This document shows, piece after piece, positions 1 to 9,286 of a stretch of DNA of 64,000 bases. Position 1 is the stretch's first letter, and every line of letters begins with the position of its first letter. The notes under the pieces are model-generated. The model worked only from the letters and a program-made list of their open reading frames with translations, was not told the origin of the DNA and searched no databases. This DNA comes from Vibrio ziniensis (GTDB lineage: Bacteria > Pseudomonadota > Gammaproteobacteria > Enterobacterales > Vibrionaceae), in the NCBI RefSeq assembly GCF_011064285.1, contig NZ_CP049332.1, positions 496,001 to 560,000 on the forward strand, read 5' to 3'. The position numbers and the translations under genes are program-made.

Positions 1-518
1 CGATAGCTGTGCGAGCACTGCCAGTTTTCGTGATTGGTCTGGTTTTGATTCTGATTTTTTCTCTCTACTGGCAATGGCTACCTGTGGCGGGCTTTGATAC
101 ACCGCAACACCTGATTTTGCCCACAGCAACTCTCGCTATCGCCTTAGCTGCCACATCAAACCGCATTGTTGCAACGTCCACCCGTCAGGTAATCCGTGCG
201 CCGTTTTATCAGTTTTCGATGATGAAGGGTTTGACTCCTTGGCGCACTTTCCAACGACATGGCGTTCGCAACATTTTGCTCCCTGTGGTGGCGTTTATCG
301 GCATCCAGTTTATTACCGTGATCGAAGGGATTGTGATGATTGAGTCTCTGTTCTCTTGGCCGGGAGTTGGGCATGGCTTAGCTCATGCGATTTTTGCCCG
401 AGACATTCCTGTGATTCAAGGAACAGCACTGTGTTTAGGGGTTATGTTCGTGATGCTAAATATGATAGTTGATCTTCTCTGCTACTGGATTGACCCACGC
501 ATTAAGGAGGAGCAATAA
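1..518 (+). CDS. Dpp/Nik-type ABC transporter permease, 3' part
   Basis: The reading frame is already open at the window edge (from base 3), so this is the C-terminal part of a longer inner-membrane permease. The GTG at base 9 is not a real start. The remaining ~170 residues have about four hydrophobic segments and the cytoplasmic loop that contacts the ATPase (near LTPWRTFQRHGVRN), typical of the BPD_transp_1 fold of DppB/OppB/NikB. It is followed after 1 base by a second permease and then an ATPase, so it is one half of an importer for peptides, nickel or metallophores. The substrate cannot be read from the sequence, and the binding-protein gene must lie outside the window. Confidence 0.85.
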   Translation, partial: IAVRALPVFVIGLVLILIFSLYWQWLPVAGFDTPQHLILPTATLAIALAATSNRIVATSTRQVIRAPFYQFSMMKGLTPWRTFQRHGVRNILLPVVAFIGIQFITVIEGIVMIESLFSWPGVGHGLAHAIFARDIPVIQGTALCLGVMFVMLNMIVDLLCYWIDPRIKEEQ

Positions 519-519
519 G

Positions 520-1311
520 ATGTTGTCTGCGCTGTATAGTAATAAATCACGAGCCGTGGGAATAATGCTGTTGTGCCTGTTGGTATCCCTGTCACTTATC
601 GGTTGGCTGATGAATTTTGACCCTGCCGAACAAGATTTGTCTGCGGTGCTGACACCTCCGGGTGCGGAATACTGGTTCGGGTCTGATCACTATGGTCGCA
701 ATATGTTTGCACGTTTAAGTGAGGCGCTGCGTTTGTCTCTCACTTTAGCCGTAATTTGTGTATTAAGTGCAAGTGTTGTTGGTTGTGTATTGGGAGTGAT
801 TGCTGGTTGGTATGGACGCTGGTTTGATACAGGCTTAAACATCGTCGTTAATATCCTATTGGCTATGCCGGGTTTGGTGTTCGTGTTGCTTTTTGCGGCT
901 CTAGTTCCGGGCTCTTTCACTGCAATTTATATTGCGATTGCATTGGTTCAGTGGGTGGAATACTTCCGTGTGAGCCGCTCATTAACGCAATCTCTGGCGA
1001 ACAGTCCTGAAATTCAAAATGCTTTATTGCTCGGATTTGGTCGAATCTACATTTTTCGTCATCACTTGTGGCCGACGCTTCGCTCATCGGTATTAACCAT
1101 GGCAGCATTTGGCGCTGCGAATGCAGTGCTTTATATGGCATCTCTTGGATTTGTTTACGTAGGTATTCAGCCGCCGACGAGCGAACTCGGACAAATGATT
1201 GTCGAACTTTTCCCGTATTACGGTGATGCACCATGGTTGCTGATACAACCTCTCGTTATGTTGGCGTTGATTGTATTGGCGTTCCACTTAATTGCAGGAG
1301 AGAAACGATGA
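520..1311 (+). CDS. Dpp/Nik-type ABC transporter permease (DppC-like)
   Basis: This 263-residue inner-membrane permease is the partner of the upstream permease. An N-terminal membrane segment (about residues 13-32) is followed by the family's conserved 'FGSDHYGRNMFAR' region near residue 50, and then about five more membrane segments. I chose the ATG at 520 because AAGGAGG lies at 504-510, inside the end of the previous gene. A longer in-frame start at 469 would overlap that gene and has no such site. The stop overlaps the ATPase start (ATGA), so the three genes are translationally coupled. The substrate is unknown. Confidence 0.85.
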   Translation: MLSALYSNKSRAVGIMLLCLLVSLSLIGWLMNFDPAEQDLSAVLTPPGAEYWFGSDHYGRNMFARLSEALRLSLTLAVICVLSASVVGCVLGVIAGWYGRWFDTGLNIVVNILLAMPGLVFVLLFAALVPGSFTAIYIAIALVQWVEYFRVSRSLTQSLANSPEIQNALLLGFGRIYIFRHHLWPTLRSSVLTMAAFGAANAVLYMASLGFVYVGIQPPTSELGQMIVELFPYYGDAPWLLIQPLVMLALIVLAFHLIAGEKR

Positions 1312-2732
1312 GTGAATTGTTGAGAATTTCGAATCTTAATATTGCAGTGGGTGAACGTCCTCTTCTGGAAAATGTGTCATTAGTAGTGAAGAAAGGTGAG
1401 CCTCTGGTCATTCTTGGTCAAACGGGCTCGGGAAAAAGTCTACTGATGAAATGGATTATGGCGAGCATTGATTCCTCATTGAATTGCAATGGCGACATTA
1501 GCATCCATGGTGAAGCTGTGAATATGGCACAGCGCCGCACTTTGTGGGGTTCTCAAATGGCTATGCTTCCTCAAGAGCCAATGACAACCCTCGATCCTTT
1601 AATGAAGTCTGGAGAGCAAGTCGCTGAAGTGTCTCGATTTGTTTTAGGGTTCAGCAAGCACCAAGCTCGTTTTATGGCGCAACAAGAACTTGAACGTTAT
1701 GGTTTGGCTCATACTTATCAAAAGCGAGTTGGCCAGCTCTCTGGTGGTATGGCTCAGCGTATGGCGATATGTGTTTCAACGGCTGCAAACGCTTCTATCA
1801 TACTGGCTGACGAACCAACCAAAGGTTTGGATGTGAATCGCCGAGATGATGTGGTCGATATGCTGCGTGACAAAACCAAAGATGACGGTTTAATCGTCGT
1901 TACCCATGATGTTGATGTTGCACTGCGTCTTGGCGGACAAATACTTGTTCTGCATTACGGAAAGGTGGTTGAACAAGGTCAAACGTTGCAAGTACTCGCT
2001 AACCCTCAACAAGAATACACTCAAGAGTTGATTCGCTCGACACCGAAGAACTGGTCTAAGAGCCGATGTGAAAAGGGAACTCAATCGCGCATTTTGCGTG
2101 TTGAAAATTTATCGATAGAACGTGGTAAGCAAAAGCTGTTCGAATCACTTTCGTTTGACGTTCAGCAAGGTGAAATTGTTGGTATTGTCGGCGACAGCGG
2201 CTGTGGCAAAAGCAGTTTGGGAGATGCGATTTTAGGGCATCTTAAAGCGTCTTCGGGTGAGATTGATCGTCAAAAAACGCAAGGCAAAGCGAAGTGGTTA
2301 AAGCTCTATCAAGACCCATTTACATCGCTTGCTCAGCACTTAACTCTCGGTAAGATGTTAGATGATTTGATTGCGCTGCATAAATTGGATGCTAGCCGAG
2401 TAGCTCCTCTGATGGAAAAACTCGCGTTGCGTGAGCAGGTGCTTACTTATAACAGCAGTCAGGTTTCTGGTGGCGAGCTGCAACGCTTTTCGATTTTACG
2501 CGCTTTGATGATGGATCCAGTGTTTTTATTTGCTGATGAGCCTACATCACGACTAGATCCGATTATTGCTAAAGAGGTAACGATGCAACTGGCGCAGCTT
2601 GCTCGTGAGCAAAACTGTGGCTTGTTAATCGTCAGCCATGATCCTGATTTGATAGACGCTATTGCCGATAAAGTCATCAACATCAGTGACTACGTACCGC
2701 AAACTGTCAGTTTGCAAGAGAGCATTGCGTAG
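1308..2732 (+). CDS. Fused double ATPase of Dpp/Nik-type ABC importer
   Basis: This 474-residue protein carries two ABC ATPase domains in one chain, where DppD and DppF are usually separate. Domain 1 has Walker A GQTGSGKS (about 37-44), signature LSGGMAQR (about 145) and Walker B ILADEPTKGLD. Domain 2 has Walker A GDSGCGKS (about 295), signature VSGGELQR (about 386) and Walker B FADEPTSRLDP. Both domains look catalytically complete. Domain 2 is short and lacks the cysteine-containing oligopeptide-family tail. The ATG at 1308 overlaps the upstream stop by 4 bases. It energises uptake through the two preceding permeases. A hairpin terminator follows. Confidence 0.88.
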   Translation: MSELLRISNLNIAVGERPLLENVSLVVKKGEPLVILGQTGSGKSLLMKWIMASIDSSLNCNGDISIHGEAVNMAQRRTLWGSQMAMLPQEPMTTLDPLMKSGEQVAEVSRFVLGFSKHQARFMAQQELERYGLAHTYQKRVGQLSGGMAQRMAICVSTAANASIILADEPTKGLDVNRRDDVVDMLRDKTKDDGLIVVTHDVDVALRLGGQILVLHYGKVVEQGQTLQVLANPQQEYTQELIRSTPKNWSKSRCEKGTQSRILRVENLSIERGKQKLFESLSFDVQQGEIVGIVGDSGCGKSSLGDAILGHLKASSGEIDRQKTQGKAKWLKLYQDPFTSLAQHLTLGKMLDDLIALHKLDASRVAPLMEKLALREQVLTYNSSQVSGGELQRFSILRALMMDPVFLFADEPTSRLDPIIAKEVTMQLAQLAREQNCGLLIVSHDPDLIDAIADKVINISDYVPQTVSLQESIA

Positions 2733-2789
2733 TTCTCTATAAAGAGAACACTGATATAAGTAGATAACGCCAATAAAAAAACAAGGGCA

Positions 2790-2820
2790 AACAAGGGCAG
2801 GGACGCCCTTGTTTCCTTTT
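2790..2820. terminator. Bidirectional hairpin terminator between ABC ATPase and malS
   Basis: A perfect 9-bp stem AACAAGGGC/GCCCTTGTT (2790-2798 and 2805-2813) with a 6-base loop is followed by a T-rich stretch. It is preceded by a run of A, which serves as the T-run on the other strand. It lies between two convergent genes and could end both. A second copy of ACAAGGGC at 2781 gives an alternative left arm. Confidence 0.8.
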
Positions 2821-2842
2821 CTAAAGCTGAACCTGTAAGTAT

Positions 2843-4909
2843 TTACTTACCCACAAATGCAACTATGATTTTGTCTTCACCCAGCGAGCGCGAAAATACG
2901 TATGGTGTATTCTCCGTTGATGATTGCTGTTTAATCACTTGGTGTTTACCTGCTCCAACCGCAGGATGACGCTGTCTGAACTGCCCAACGGTTTGCCAGT
3001 GTTTCAGTAACGTTTCGCGCTCGGCATCTAACTTCCAAACCATATCTGAACGTGTGCCTTGATGGAAATCGTCGGCATAGGGACCTAAGTCGCGAGCCAC
3101 TTCATCACCGTAATACACTTGAACCGCACCCGGATTTAGCAATAAGGCGTTGGCGGCGTTACGTTGCATTTCAAAGGATTTGAAACGGCTGAAAAACAGC
3201 TCGGTATCGTGAGAAGACATATAACTTACTGGATTGAAATCCGCCTGTTGTTGCAGAGTTTTCGCATTCTCCTGATAAACACTTTCCATCTGACTCAAAC
3301 AGGTAGCGCCTTTGTCCATTTTCTTCTGCACATCAAAGTTAATCAGCGCATCGAACCCGTCGTCAAAGTAAGGACTGCGGTACGCGCCATGCCCCCATAC
3401 TTCGCCCATCATCCAAAACGGTTCACCTTGTTTGTTATGTTCTTTGCGCCACTGATTCAAATTATCGCTGGCTGCCTGTTTTAGGCGTTTCCACACTTCA
3501 CCTTCAACATGCTTCACTGTATCGACACGGTATCCATCAATACCAAAACGTTTCACCCAATCGCTCTGCCACTCTATGAGATAGTCTGAAACGGTAAAAT
3601 TATCCCGCACCATCACACGAGTTCCTTCGTTTTTTAGCAACCATTTTGGCGGCTTCACAAACTCTGTTGATTCGGTGCGAAAATCGGGAAGACCTGCCAG
3701 TGTCATCGTGATATCACCAGATCCTGGTTTGGTATAGCCGGGTAATCCTGCACGAACCCAATCACCTCCCCACCAGTATTTCCAGTTGTTGCTGTTGTAA
3801 TCAATGTACTGGTGGAAACTGTGCCAGTTTTCACTATTGATTGGCGACCAATCAGCCCATTTTTGTGGCAAATTAGCGCTATTTACCACATCAATATGAT
3901 CGATTTGTAAGTCGGCTAATGTGGCATATCCTGAGTGGTTAAGAACGGCATCCAACAGAATTTTCATGCCACGTTTGTGGGCTTCTTCAACCAGTGTTTT
4001 TAAGTCTTCATCAACGCCGAAGTTTGCATCAATTTTGGTGAAATCACGTGTCCAGTAACCGTGGTAGCCGTAAAACGGGAAAGAACCACTGTCTCCACCA
4101 CCAACGAAACCGTGGATTTGCTCAACGATTGGAGACAACCAAATGGCATCTGTGCCTAAGCTTTGAATGTAGTCGAGTTTCTCTATAACCCCTTTAAGGT
4201 CACCGCCATGAAAGGTACCAACTTCATCTTTACCGTCTTTTTTTCGACCGTAGCTGTTGTCATTTTTAGGCTCACCATTGTTAAAACGATCAACCATTAC
4301 AAAATAGATGTTGGCATTACGGTAGTTGAATGGCTGAGGCTTTGTTTCAACAGGTTCCAGTAGTATCAAACCGCCGCTATTGGCGTCTGGAGCTAAGGTC
4401 ACCATACCTTGCTTCACCGTCACTACTTTGCCAGTGATCGCATCTTTTAAGTGAGTACCGTTTGCGAAAGTTTCTCCAACGGTCAACGTTACTTCGCCGC
4501 CAGAATATTGTTCACAAGTCACGTCGGGAATAGGACGCTTAAACTCGCTGTTTGCTGTTTTTTTTGCTTGACGAGTAAAAGTCAGTGTCTGTGCTTTATC
4601 GTCATAGCTAAACGCGTAATCGCCAGTGAAGCGAATTTTAAGTGGCAGTGTGGTCGCTTCTGAGCAGTTAAGTGCAACAGGCGTATTGAATTTGATGCTC
4701 GATACTTGTTCAGACTGGCAGTCACCTTCCACACCGGTAACAGTCAGCGTGTAGTCATCTTTGGTCAGTGGAATCACTAAAGGATTCTGGCTGTCGAGCG
4801 GAAAGTCACGACTGTTGGTTGTCGTGGCTATTGTCAAATTGGGTGCTGCAAAAGCACTTGGAATAATGGCACATAAGGCAAAGGTTAAGGTTTTCAGTTT
4901 CATCGTCAC
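2843..4909 (-). CDS. malS: Periplasmic alpha-amylase MalS
   Basis: This 688-residue GH13 enzyme endo-hydrolyses alpha-1,4-glucans (maltodextrins) in the periplasm. An N-terminal signal peptide ends at SAFA-A (about residue 22). A roughly 190-residue N-terminal domain with several cysteines, as in E. coli MalS (676 aa), precedes the TIM barrel. The GH13 regions are all visible: DAVLNHSG (about 318), GYRVDTVKH with the nucleophile Asp (about 458), GEVWGHG with the acid/base Glu (about 501) and SSHDTE (about 566). The block YGRKKDGKDEVGTFHGGDL matches my memory of MalS closely. It is a single gene on the minus strand, and no clear MalT box was seen upstream. Confidence 0.92.
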   Translation of the reverse strand: MTMKLKTLTFALCAIIPSAFAAPNLTIATTTNSRDFPLDSQNPLVIPLTKDDYTLTVTGVEGDCQSEQVSSIKFNTPVALNCSEATTLPLKIRFTGDYAFSYDDKAQTLTFTRQAKKTANSEFKRPIPDVTCEQYSGGEVTLTVGETFANGTHLKDAITGKVVTVKQGMVTLAPDANSGGLILLEPVETKPQPFNYRNANIYFVMVDRFNNGEPKNDNSYGRKKDGKDEVGTFHGGDLKGVIEKLDYIQSLGTDAIWLSPIVEQIHGFVGGGDSGSFPFYGYHGYWTRDFTKIDANFGVDEDLKTLVEEAHKRGMKILLDAVLNHSGYATLADLQIDHIDVVNSANLPQKWADWSPINSENWHSFHQYIDYNSNNWKYWWGGDWVRAGLPGYTKPGSGDITMTLAGLPDFRTESTEFVKPPKWLLKNEGTRVMVRDNFTVSDYLIEWQSDWVKRFGIDGYRVDTVKHVEGEVWKRLKQAASDNLNQWRKEHNKQGEPFWMMGEVWGHGAYRSPYFDDGFDALINFDVQKKMDKGATCLSQMESVYQENAKTLQQQADFNPVSYMSSHDTELFFSRFKSFEMQRNAANALLLNPGAVQVYYGDEVARDLGPYADDFHQGTRSDMVWKLDAERETLLKHWQTVGQFRQRHPAVGAGKHQVIKQQSSTENTPYVFSRSLGEDKIIVAFVGK

Positions 4910-5108
4910 GTCCGTATGGGATCTTAAAGTCCCTCTATGTAAACAGACTTTAGAATAAAACGATTAAAGACTAGACACATCATTCCTTGCCCTACGCCTT
5001 AAGAGCTTGAAGTGCTTCACAAAAGAGAATTTGGGGGCGTAGTTCATCGGGCACTTGTAGAAAGCATGCAAAAGGCTAACACTAAGGATAGTTATTTGAG
5101 GAAATGTT

Positions 5109-5639
5109 ATGTGGAAATGGCTAGTTATACTGTTTTGGAGTGGAGCGTCGATGGCTGCACACCCAGACTTTTTGCTGCCATTTATCGGTGGTGAAAGCAC
5201 TTGGCCAGCTCAAAAACAATTTATCCAGACAGGGGAATGGCTAGAGTGTAGCGACAATATCTTTATTCCATCATGGTGTGGGGATGAGTTTAGCTATTAC
5301 ACGTTACCTGTTTGGCCTGAGGTGAAAGGCAATCAAGAAGGGGGAATTCACTCCCTCACGCTGCATGGTGAATATTCGCCAAACAGTTGGAGTTTGTTCC
5401 AACTGAACTTACGTAAAGATGGTTTTCAGTTACAAAGCATTCAGCTCGGTGAGCAGCAATTCTCCATTGCTGAGCAACTGAAAACCGCGACAACTCAAGA
5501 AGTGGATAAAGCGTTAGTCTTGTTTATCAATCGTTATGCTCAGTCATTTCCTAAAGTGTTCAACTGGCAGAGCGGACAAACAAAAGCGGTTTTAATGACG
5601 CAAGGTGACGACATTTCACTCATGTTTACACGTTTATGA
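5109..5639 (+). CDS. Small exported protein of unknown function
   Basis: This 176-residue protein has a short signal peptide (MWKWLVILFWSGASMAA) and a probable cleavage after the Ala-Ala near residue 17. The mature part has a pair of cysteines close together (near residues 47 and 57) that could form a disulfide, many aromatic residues and no domain I recognise. I chose the ATG at 5109 because GAGG lies about 8 bases upstream. Other in-frame or overlapping starts have no such site. It is monocistronic, divergent from malS and followed by ydhF after about 130 bases. I infer a periplasmic location and cannot assign a function. Confidence 0.65.
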   Translation: MWKWLVILFWSGASMAAHPDFLLPFIGGESTWPAQKQFIQTGEWLECSDNIFIPSWCGDEFSYYTLPVWPEVKGNQEGGIHSLTLHGEYSPNSWSLFQLNLRKDGFQLQSIQLGEQQFSIAEQLKTATTQEVDKALVLFINRYAQSFPKVFNWQSGQTKAVLMTQGDDISLMFTRL

Positions 5640-5772
5640 TTTTGTCTAATCTTTATTTCTAACCTGTAGAAAGTCTCACAACTTCGGGCTTCAATTAAGA
5701 GTATCAGGCTTTATTCATTGAGCTCGCTTATGAACAAGCTTAGGATGTGCCGTCGGATTAAGGAGTAATATT

Positions 5773-6681
5773 ATGGTTGCAAAAGTGACAATTGCCCCAC
5801 AAGGACCAGAGTTTTCAGAGCTGGTTCAAGGGTATTGGCGTTTAGCGGATTGGGGAATGACACCTCAAGAACGCTTAACGTTTATGAAACAGCACCTAGA
5901 GTTAGGTATCACGACGGTCGATCACGCAGACATCTACGGTAACTACCAATGTGAATCTCTATTTGGTGAAGCATTAGCCTTAGAGCCTTCTCTTCGTGAG
6001 CAAATGCAGATCGTTACTAAGTGTGATATCAAGCTTTGCAGTGATAAGCACCCAGAGCGCAAAATTAATCACTATGACACCAGTTCCGCACACATCTACC
6101 AATCAGTGAATAATTCGCTGGAGCGTTTGGGTGTGAGTGAAATTGACGTTTTGTTGATCCACCGTTTAGATGTGTTGCTTGACGCTGATGAAGTAGCAGA
6201 AGCGTTTGCTGAGCTGCACAAAGTGGGTAAGGTTAAACACTTCGGTGTATCAAACTTCACTCCTTCACAATTCACCTTGCTACAGTCACGCATGGGTAAA
6301 CCTCTTGTGACTAATCAGGTTGAGATTAACCCGCTTAACTTTGATGTGGCACATGACGGCACGCTAGATCAAATGCAGATGCTGCGAACTATCCCTATGG
6401 CTTGGTCATGCTTAGGTGGTGGTGAGATCTTTAATGGTCAGTCAGAGCAAGCGGTGCGAGTACGTAAAGTTCTTGAAGAGTTGCGCGAAGAGATTGGTGC
6501 CGAGAGTATCGACCAAGTGATTTACGCTTGGGTTCGTCGTCTTCCTTCTAAGCCACTGCCGATTATCGGTTCCGGTAAGATTGAGCGCGTGCGTTCAGCA
6601 GTCGCGGCACTTGAGTTAGAACTCACTCGTGAACAATGGTATCGAGTTTGGGTGGCTTCTAAAGGTCACGGTGTGCCATAG
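5773..6681 (+). CDS. ydhF: Aldo/keto reductase, YdhF family
   Basis: This 302-residue cytoplasmic NADPH-dependent oxidoreductase has an AKR TIM barrel. The catalytic tetrad is visible: Asp and Tyr in DHADIYGNY (about 50-60), Lys in VTKCDIK (about 84) and His in LIHRLD (about 129). The C-terminal cofactor motif PIIGSGKIERV is present. Length and sequence agree with E. coli YdhF over the whole chain, including the start 'KVTIAPQGPEFS'. The ATG follows an AAGGAG site at about 5760. A strong terminator follows, so it is separate from the nif operon. The natural substrate is unknown. Confidence 0.9.
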   Translation: MVAKVTIAPQGPEFSELVQGYWRLADWGMTPQERLTFMKQHLELGITTVDHADIYGNYQCESLFGEALALEPSLREQMQIVTKCDIKLCSDKHPERKINHYDTSSAHIYQSVNNSLERLGVSEIDVLLIHRLDVLLDADEVAEAFAELHKVGKVKHFGVSNFTPSQFTLLQSRMGKPLVTNQVEINPLNFDVAHDGTLDQMQMLRTIPMAWSCLGGGEIFNGQSEQAVRVRKVLEELREEIGAESIDQVIYAWVRRLPSKPLPIIGSGKIERVRSAVAALELELTREQWYRVWVASKGHGVP

Positions 6682-6708
6682 AAAGTCTTTACATACTATC
6701 TAGTTTAG

Positions 6709-6745
6709 AAAAGCTCCCAGCCTGATACAGGGCGGGAGCTTTTTT
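6709..6745 (+). terminator. Rho-independent terminator after ydhF
   Basis: The stem AAAAGCTCCC/GGGAGCTTTT (6709-6718 and 6734-6743) has a 15-base loop and a T-run. It insulates the nif promoter region from upstream transcription. Confidence 0.9.
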
Positions 6746-6850
6746 ATTGTCTGGTTTCAAGTCATGGCTGTCTGTATCCAATGCTTATGTATCCAAAGCT
6801 TATTAGTGACAAAGAGCGTGCTCATTTGTCGTATTTATGTCAGTCCCCTT

Positions 6851-6866
6851 TGTTCGTTAGCCGACA
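6851..6866 (+). promoter_or_regulatory. NifA upstream activator sequence (TGT-N10-ACA)
   Basis: TGTTCGTTAGCCGACA fits the NifA enhancer consensus TGT-N10-ACA exactly. It lies about 100 bp upstream of a sigma-54 -24/-12 element and about 215 bp before nifU. That spacing is typical for NifA acting by DNA looping. The match is read directly from the sequence, and binding is inferred. Confidence 0.8.
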
Positions 6867-6959
6867 AACAAAGTGACAATTTGTAGTTTTTGGCATATTC
6901 CACTATGTGATCTGTCTCAAATTTCCCGATAAATCAAACCGTTAGAAATGTATCCCTTG

Positions 6960-6975
6960 TGGAGTAGTTATTGCA
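6960..6975 (+). promoter_or_regulatory. Sigma-54 (RpoN) promoter of nifU operon
   Basis: TGGAGTAGTTATTGCA has the invariant GG at 6961-6962 and GC at 6973-6974 separated by exactly 10 bases, with TTGCA at -12. The predicted start of transcription is near 6986, giving a leader of about 80 nt before the nifU ATG. Together with the NifA site upstream, this indicates NifA/RpoN control of the nif unit. Confidence 0.8.
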
Positions 6976-7067
6976 GCCTCAATCCGAAAACTGGTTTTAA
7001 AACAAACCTGTGTAACACCAAATCAACGCATTGGAAGCGGGTGTCGGCAAAAAACGAAGGAGCGGTT

Positions 7068-8003
7068 ATGTGGGATTATTCAGAGAAAGTTAAAGAGCAC
7101 TTCTTTAACCCAAGAAATGCCAAATTGGTTTCAGAGGCAAATGCCCGAGGTGATGTGGGTTCGCTGAGCTGTGGTGATGCTCTAAGTTTGACTCTCAAAG
7201 TCGACCCAGAAACAGACATTATTCAGGATGCAGGTTTTCAAACTTTTGGTTGTGGTAGTGCAATCGCATCTTCTTCTGCATTAACTGAGATGATCATTGG
7301 TAAATCGATAGATGAAGCTTTAGCTATCACTAACAAAGACATTGCCGACTTTCTTGATGGCTTACCGCCAGAAAAAATGCACTGTTCGGTTATGGGGATG
7401 GAAGCATTGCATGCAGCAGTCGCGAACTATCGCGGAGAAACACTGGAAGATGATCACGAAGAAGGTGAGCTGATTTGTAAGTGTTTCGCGATTGATGACC
7501 TGATGATTAAACGCGTGGTTGCCGCCAATAATCTCACCACTCTAGAGGAAGTCGTCAATTACACCAAAGCGGGCGGCGCTTGCACCTCTTGCCACGAAAA
7601 GATCGAATGGGTGTTGGAAGAATGCTTGGCAGAAAGAGCAAAAGCCCCTGCCTTATCTAAAAATTCTAGCGTGAAACCTGCCATAAAACCGGTTGAAGCA
7701 AGCAAAGACTCTGGAGTTGATGCGTCTGTAAGTCCTGAGATCATTGCGCTGATTGAGAAAATTATCGAAGAAGTTCGCCCAGCGGTACAAGCCGACGGTG
7801 GGGATATCAGCTTAGTCGATGTGGAAGATTATGTTGTGTTTGTTTCACTCACTGGTGCGTGTACCGGATGTGGTTTATCAGGTCTGACATTGGCAAATGT
7901 GGAACACAAGATCAGTCGAGCTTTGGGAGAGTCTTACACCGTATTTCCGGTACAAGAAGACCCACAAATGACCGCAAAGAAAGAGGGAACTTACAATGTC
8001 TAG
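7068..8003 (+). CDS. nifU: NifU, nitrogenase Fe-S cluster scaffold
   Basis: This 311-residue cytoplasmic scaffold assembles [4Fe-4S] clusters from NifS-derived sulfide for nitrogenase proteins. It has the full three-part NifU architecture. The IscU-like N-domain has Cys in LSCGD (about 35), GCGSA (about 61) and HCSVMG (about 106). The central permanent [2Fe-2S] domain has CKC (about 137) and CTSC (about 171). The C-terminal Nfu domain has CTGCG (about 265). I chose the ATG at 7068 because it follows AAGGAG and gives the family start MWDYSEKV. An in-frame ATG 120 bases upstream lies in the promoter leader. The end overlaps nifS by 8 bases. Confidence 0.97.
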   Translation: MWDYSEKVKEHFFNPRNAKLVSEANARGDVGSLSCGDALSLTLKVDPETDIIQDAGFQTFGCGSAIASSSALTEMIIGKSIDEALAITNKDIADFLDGLPPEKMHCSVMGMEALHAAVANYRGETLEDDHEEGELICKCFAIDDLMIKRVVAANNLTTLEEVVNYTKAGGACTSCHEKIEWVLEECLAERAKAPALSKNSSVKPAIKPVEASKDSGVDASVSPEIIALIEKIIEEVRPAVQADGGDISLVDVEDYVVFVSLTGACTGCGLSGLTLANVEHKISRALGESYTVFPVQEDPQMTAKKEGTYNV

Positions 8004-9213
8004 TATCCAACCGATGATCTATTTAGATAACAATGCAACGACGCGCATTGACCCACGAGTCTTGGACGTCATGATTCCTTATCTTGATGAATTTTATGGC
8101 AACCCTTCATCTATTCATCGCTTAGGCGCTCGCGTGGGTCAGGCTCTGGAAATTGCAAGAGAACAGGTTCAGCAACTTCTTGGCGCGCAGCACTCAAGTG
8201 AAGTGGTTTTTACCTCTTGTGCTACTGAAGCGACCACAACAGCTATCTTGTCTGCATTGGAAGCCAACCCCGAACGAAGAGAAATCGTAACATCTGTGGT
8301 TGAACATCCCGCTACTTTACAGCTTTGTCAAAACCTTGAACGTAAAGGCTACAAGGTGCATTGGATTGGCGTCGACGGTAAAGGCAATATCGATTTGGAA
8401 GCGTATGCCCAAGCATTAAGTGAAAACGTCGCGATTGTTTCGATGATGTGGGCAAACAATGAAACTGGCACTCTGTTTCCTGTGGAATCGATGGCAATGA
8501 TGGCAAAAACTGTCGGCGCACAAATGCATGTTGACGCGGTACAGGTGGCAGGTAAACGCATGATCAACGTGCATGAAACCGAAATTGATATGCTGTCGAT
8601 TTCTGGTCACAAGTTCCATGCTCCAAAAGGGATTGGCGCTTTGTACTTGCGTCGTGGTACTCGTTTTCGTCCATTATTGCGCGGCGGTCATCAGGAGCGC
8701 GGTCGCAGAGCAGGAACTGAAAATGCAGCATCTGCAATAGCGATGGGTAAAGCGGCAGAGCTGGCTTATCAAGCTATTGATACTGAGCTTCATCGTATCA
8801 AACTGCTGCGTGATCGCTTAGAGCAAGGTTTACTTGCTCGCATTCCGAATACGTTTGTCACGGGTAATCCTAAACAGCGTGTCGCTAATACCACCAACAT
8901 TGCGGTTGAGTTTATAGAAGGTGAAGCCCTTTTATTAATGATGAACCAAGTGGGTATCGCGGCGTCGTCTGGCTCAGCTTGCACATCCGGTTCATTAGAA
9001 CCTTCACATGTGATGAAAGCGATGAAGATTCCATTCACTGCGGCACATGGCACTTTGCGCTTCTCGCTGTCTCGTTTTACCAAAGATGACGATATCGATT
9101 ATGTGCTTGAGCAACTGCCACCGATTGTGCATCGCTTACGCCAGATGTCTCCTTATTGGGATAACGCCGCCAATGCGGGTAACGTTGAAGAGTTTGCTCC
9201 AACATATGCCTGA
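7996..9213 (+). CDS. nifS: NifS, cysteine desulfurase
   Basis: This 405-residue PLP enzyme removes sulfur from L-cysteine and passes it to NifU. The N-terminus [12 protein letters not shown] is typical of NifS/IscS. The PLP lysine lies in [10 protein letters not shown] (about 207), and the catalytic cysteine in SGSACTSGS (about 330) is on the flexible loop. Its start lies inside the end of nifU (8-base overlap, translational coupling). A small hairpin AGGGAA-GGA-TTCCCT (9232-9246) lies in the 73-base gap before nifV. The association with nifU and nifV makes NifS a better call than housekeeping IscS. Confidence 0.97.
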   Translation: MSSIQPMIYLDNNATTRIDPRVLDVMIPYLDEFYGNPSSIHRLGARVGQALEIAREQVQQLLGAQHSSEVVFTSCATEATTTAILSALEANPERREIVTSVVEHPATLQLCQNLERKGYKVHWIGVDGKGNIDLEAYAQALSENVAIVSMMWANNETGTLFPVESMAMMAKTVGAQMHVDAVQVAGKRMINVHETEIDMLSISGHKFHAPKGIGALYLRRGTRFRPLLRGGHQERGRRAGTENAASAIAMGKAAELAYQAIDTELHRIKLLRDRLEQGLLARIPNTFVTGNPKQRVANTTNIAVEFIEGEALLLMMNQVGIAASSGSACTSGSLEPSHVMKAMKIPFTAAHGTLRFSLSRFTKDDDIDYVLEQLPPIVHRLRQMSPYWDNAANAGNVEEFAPTYA

Positions 9214-9286
9214 TAAAGGTGTGCGGTGATTAGGGAAGGATTCCCTGTAGTGAGTCAATATCAGTGAGCAAAGGGATGGTGCATGT

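Noticed and set aside
6885..6910. TGGCATATTCCACTATGT as a sigma-54 promoter for nifU
   Set aside because: It has TGGCA but no GC dinucleotide 10 bases after the GG. The element at 6960-6975 fits both invariant pairs.
6948..7067. In-frame upstream start giving NifU a 40-residue N-terminal extension
   Set aside because: It begins upstream of the sigma-54 -24/-12 element, so it would not be transcribed from that promoter. The ATG at 7068 has a ribosome site and gives the family's normal start.
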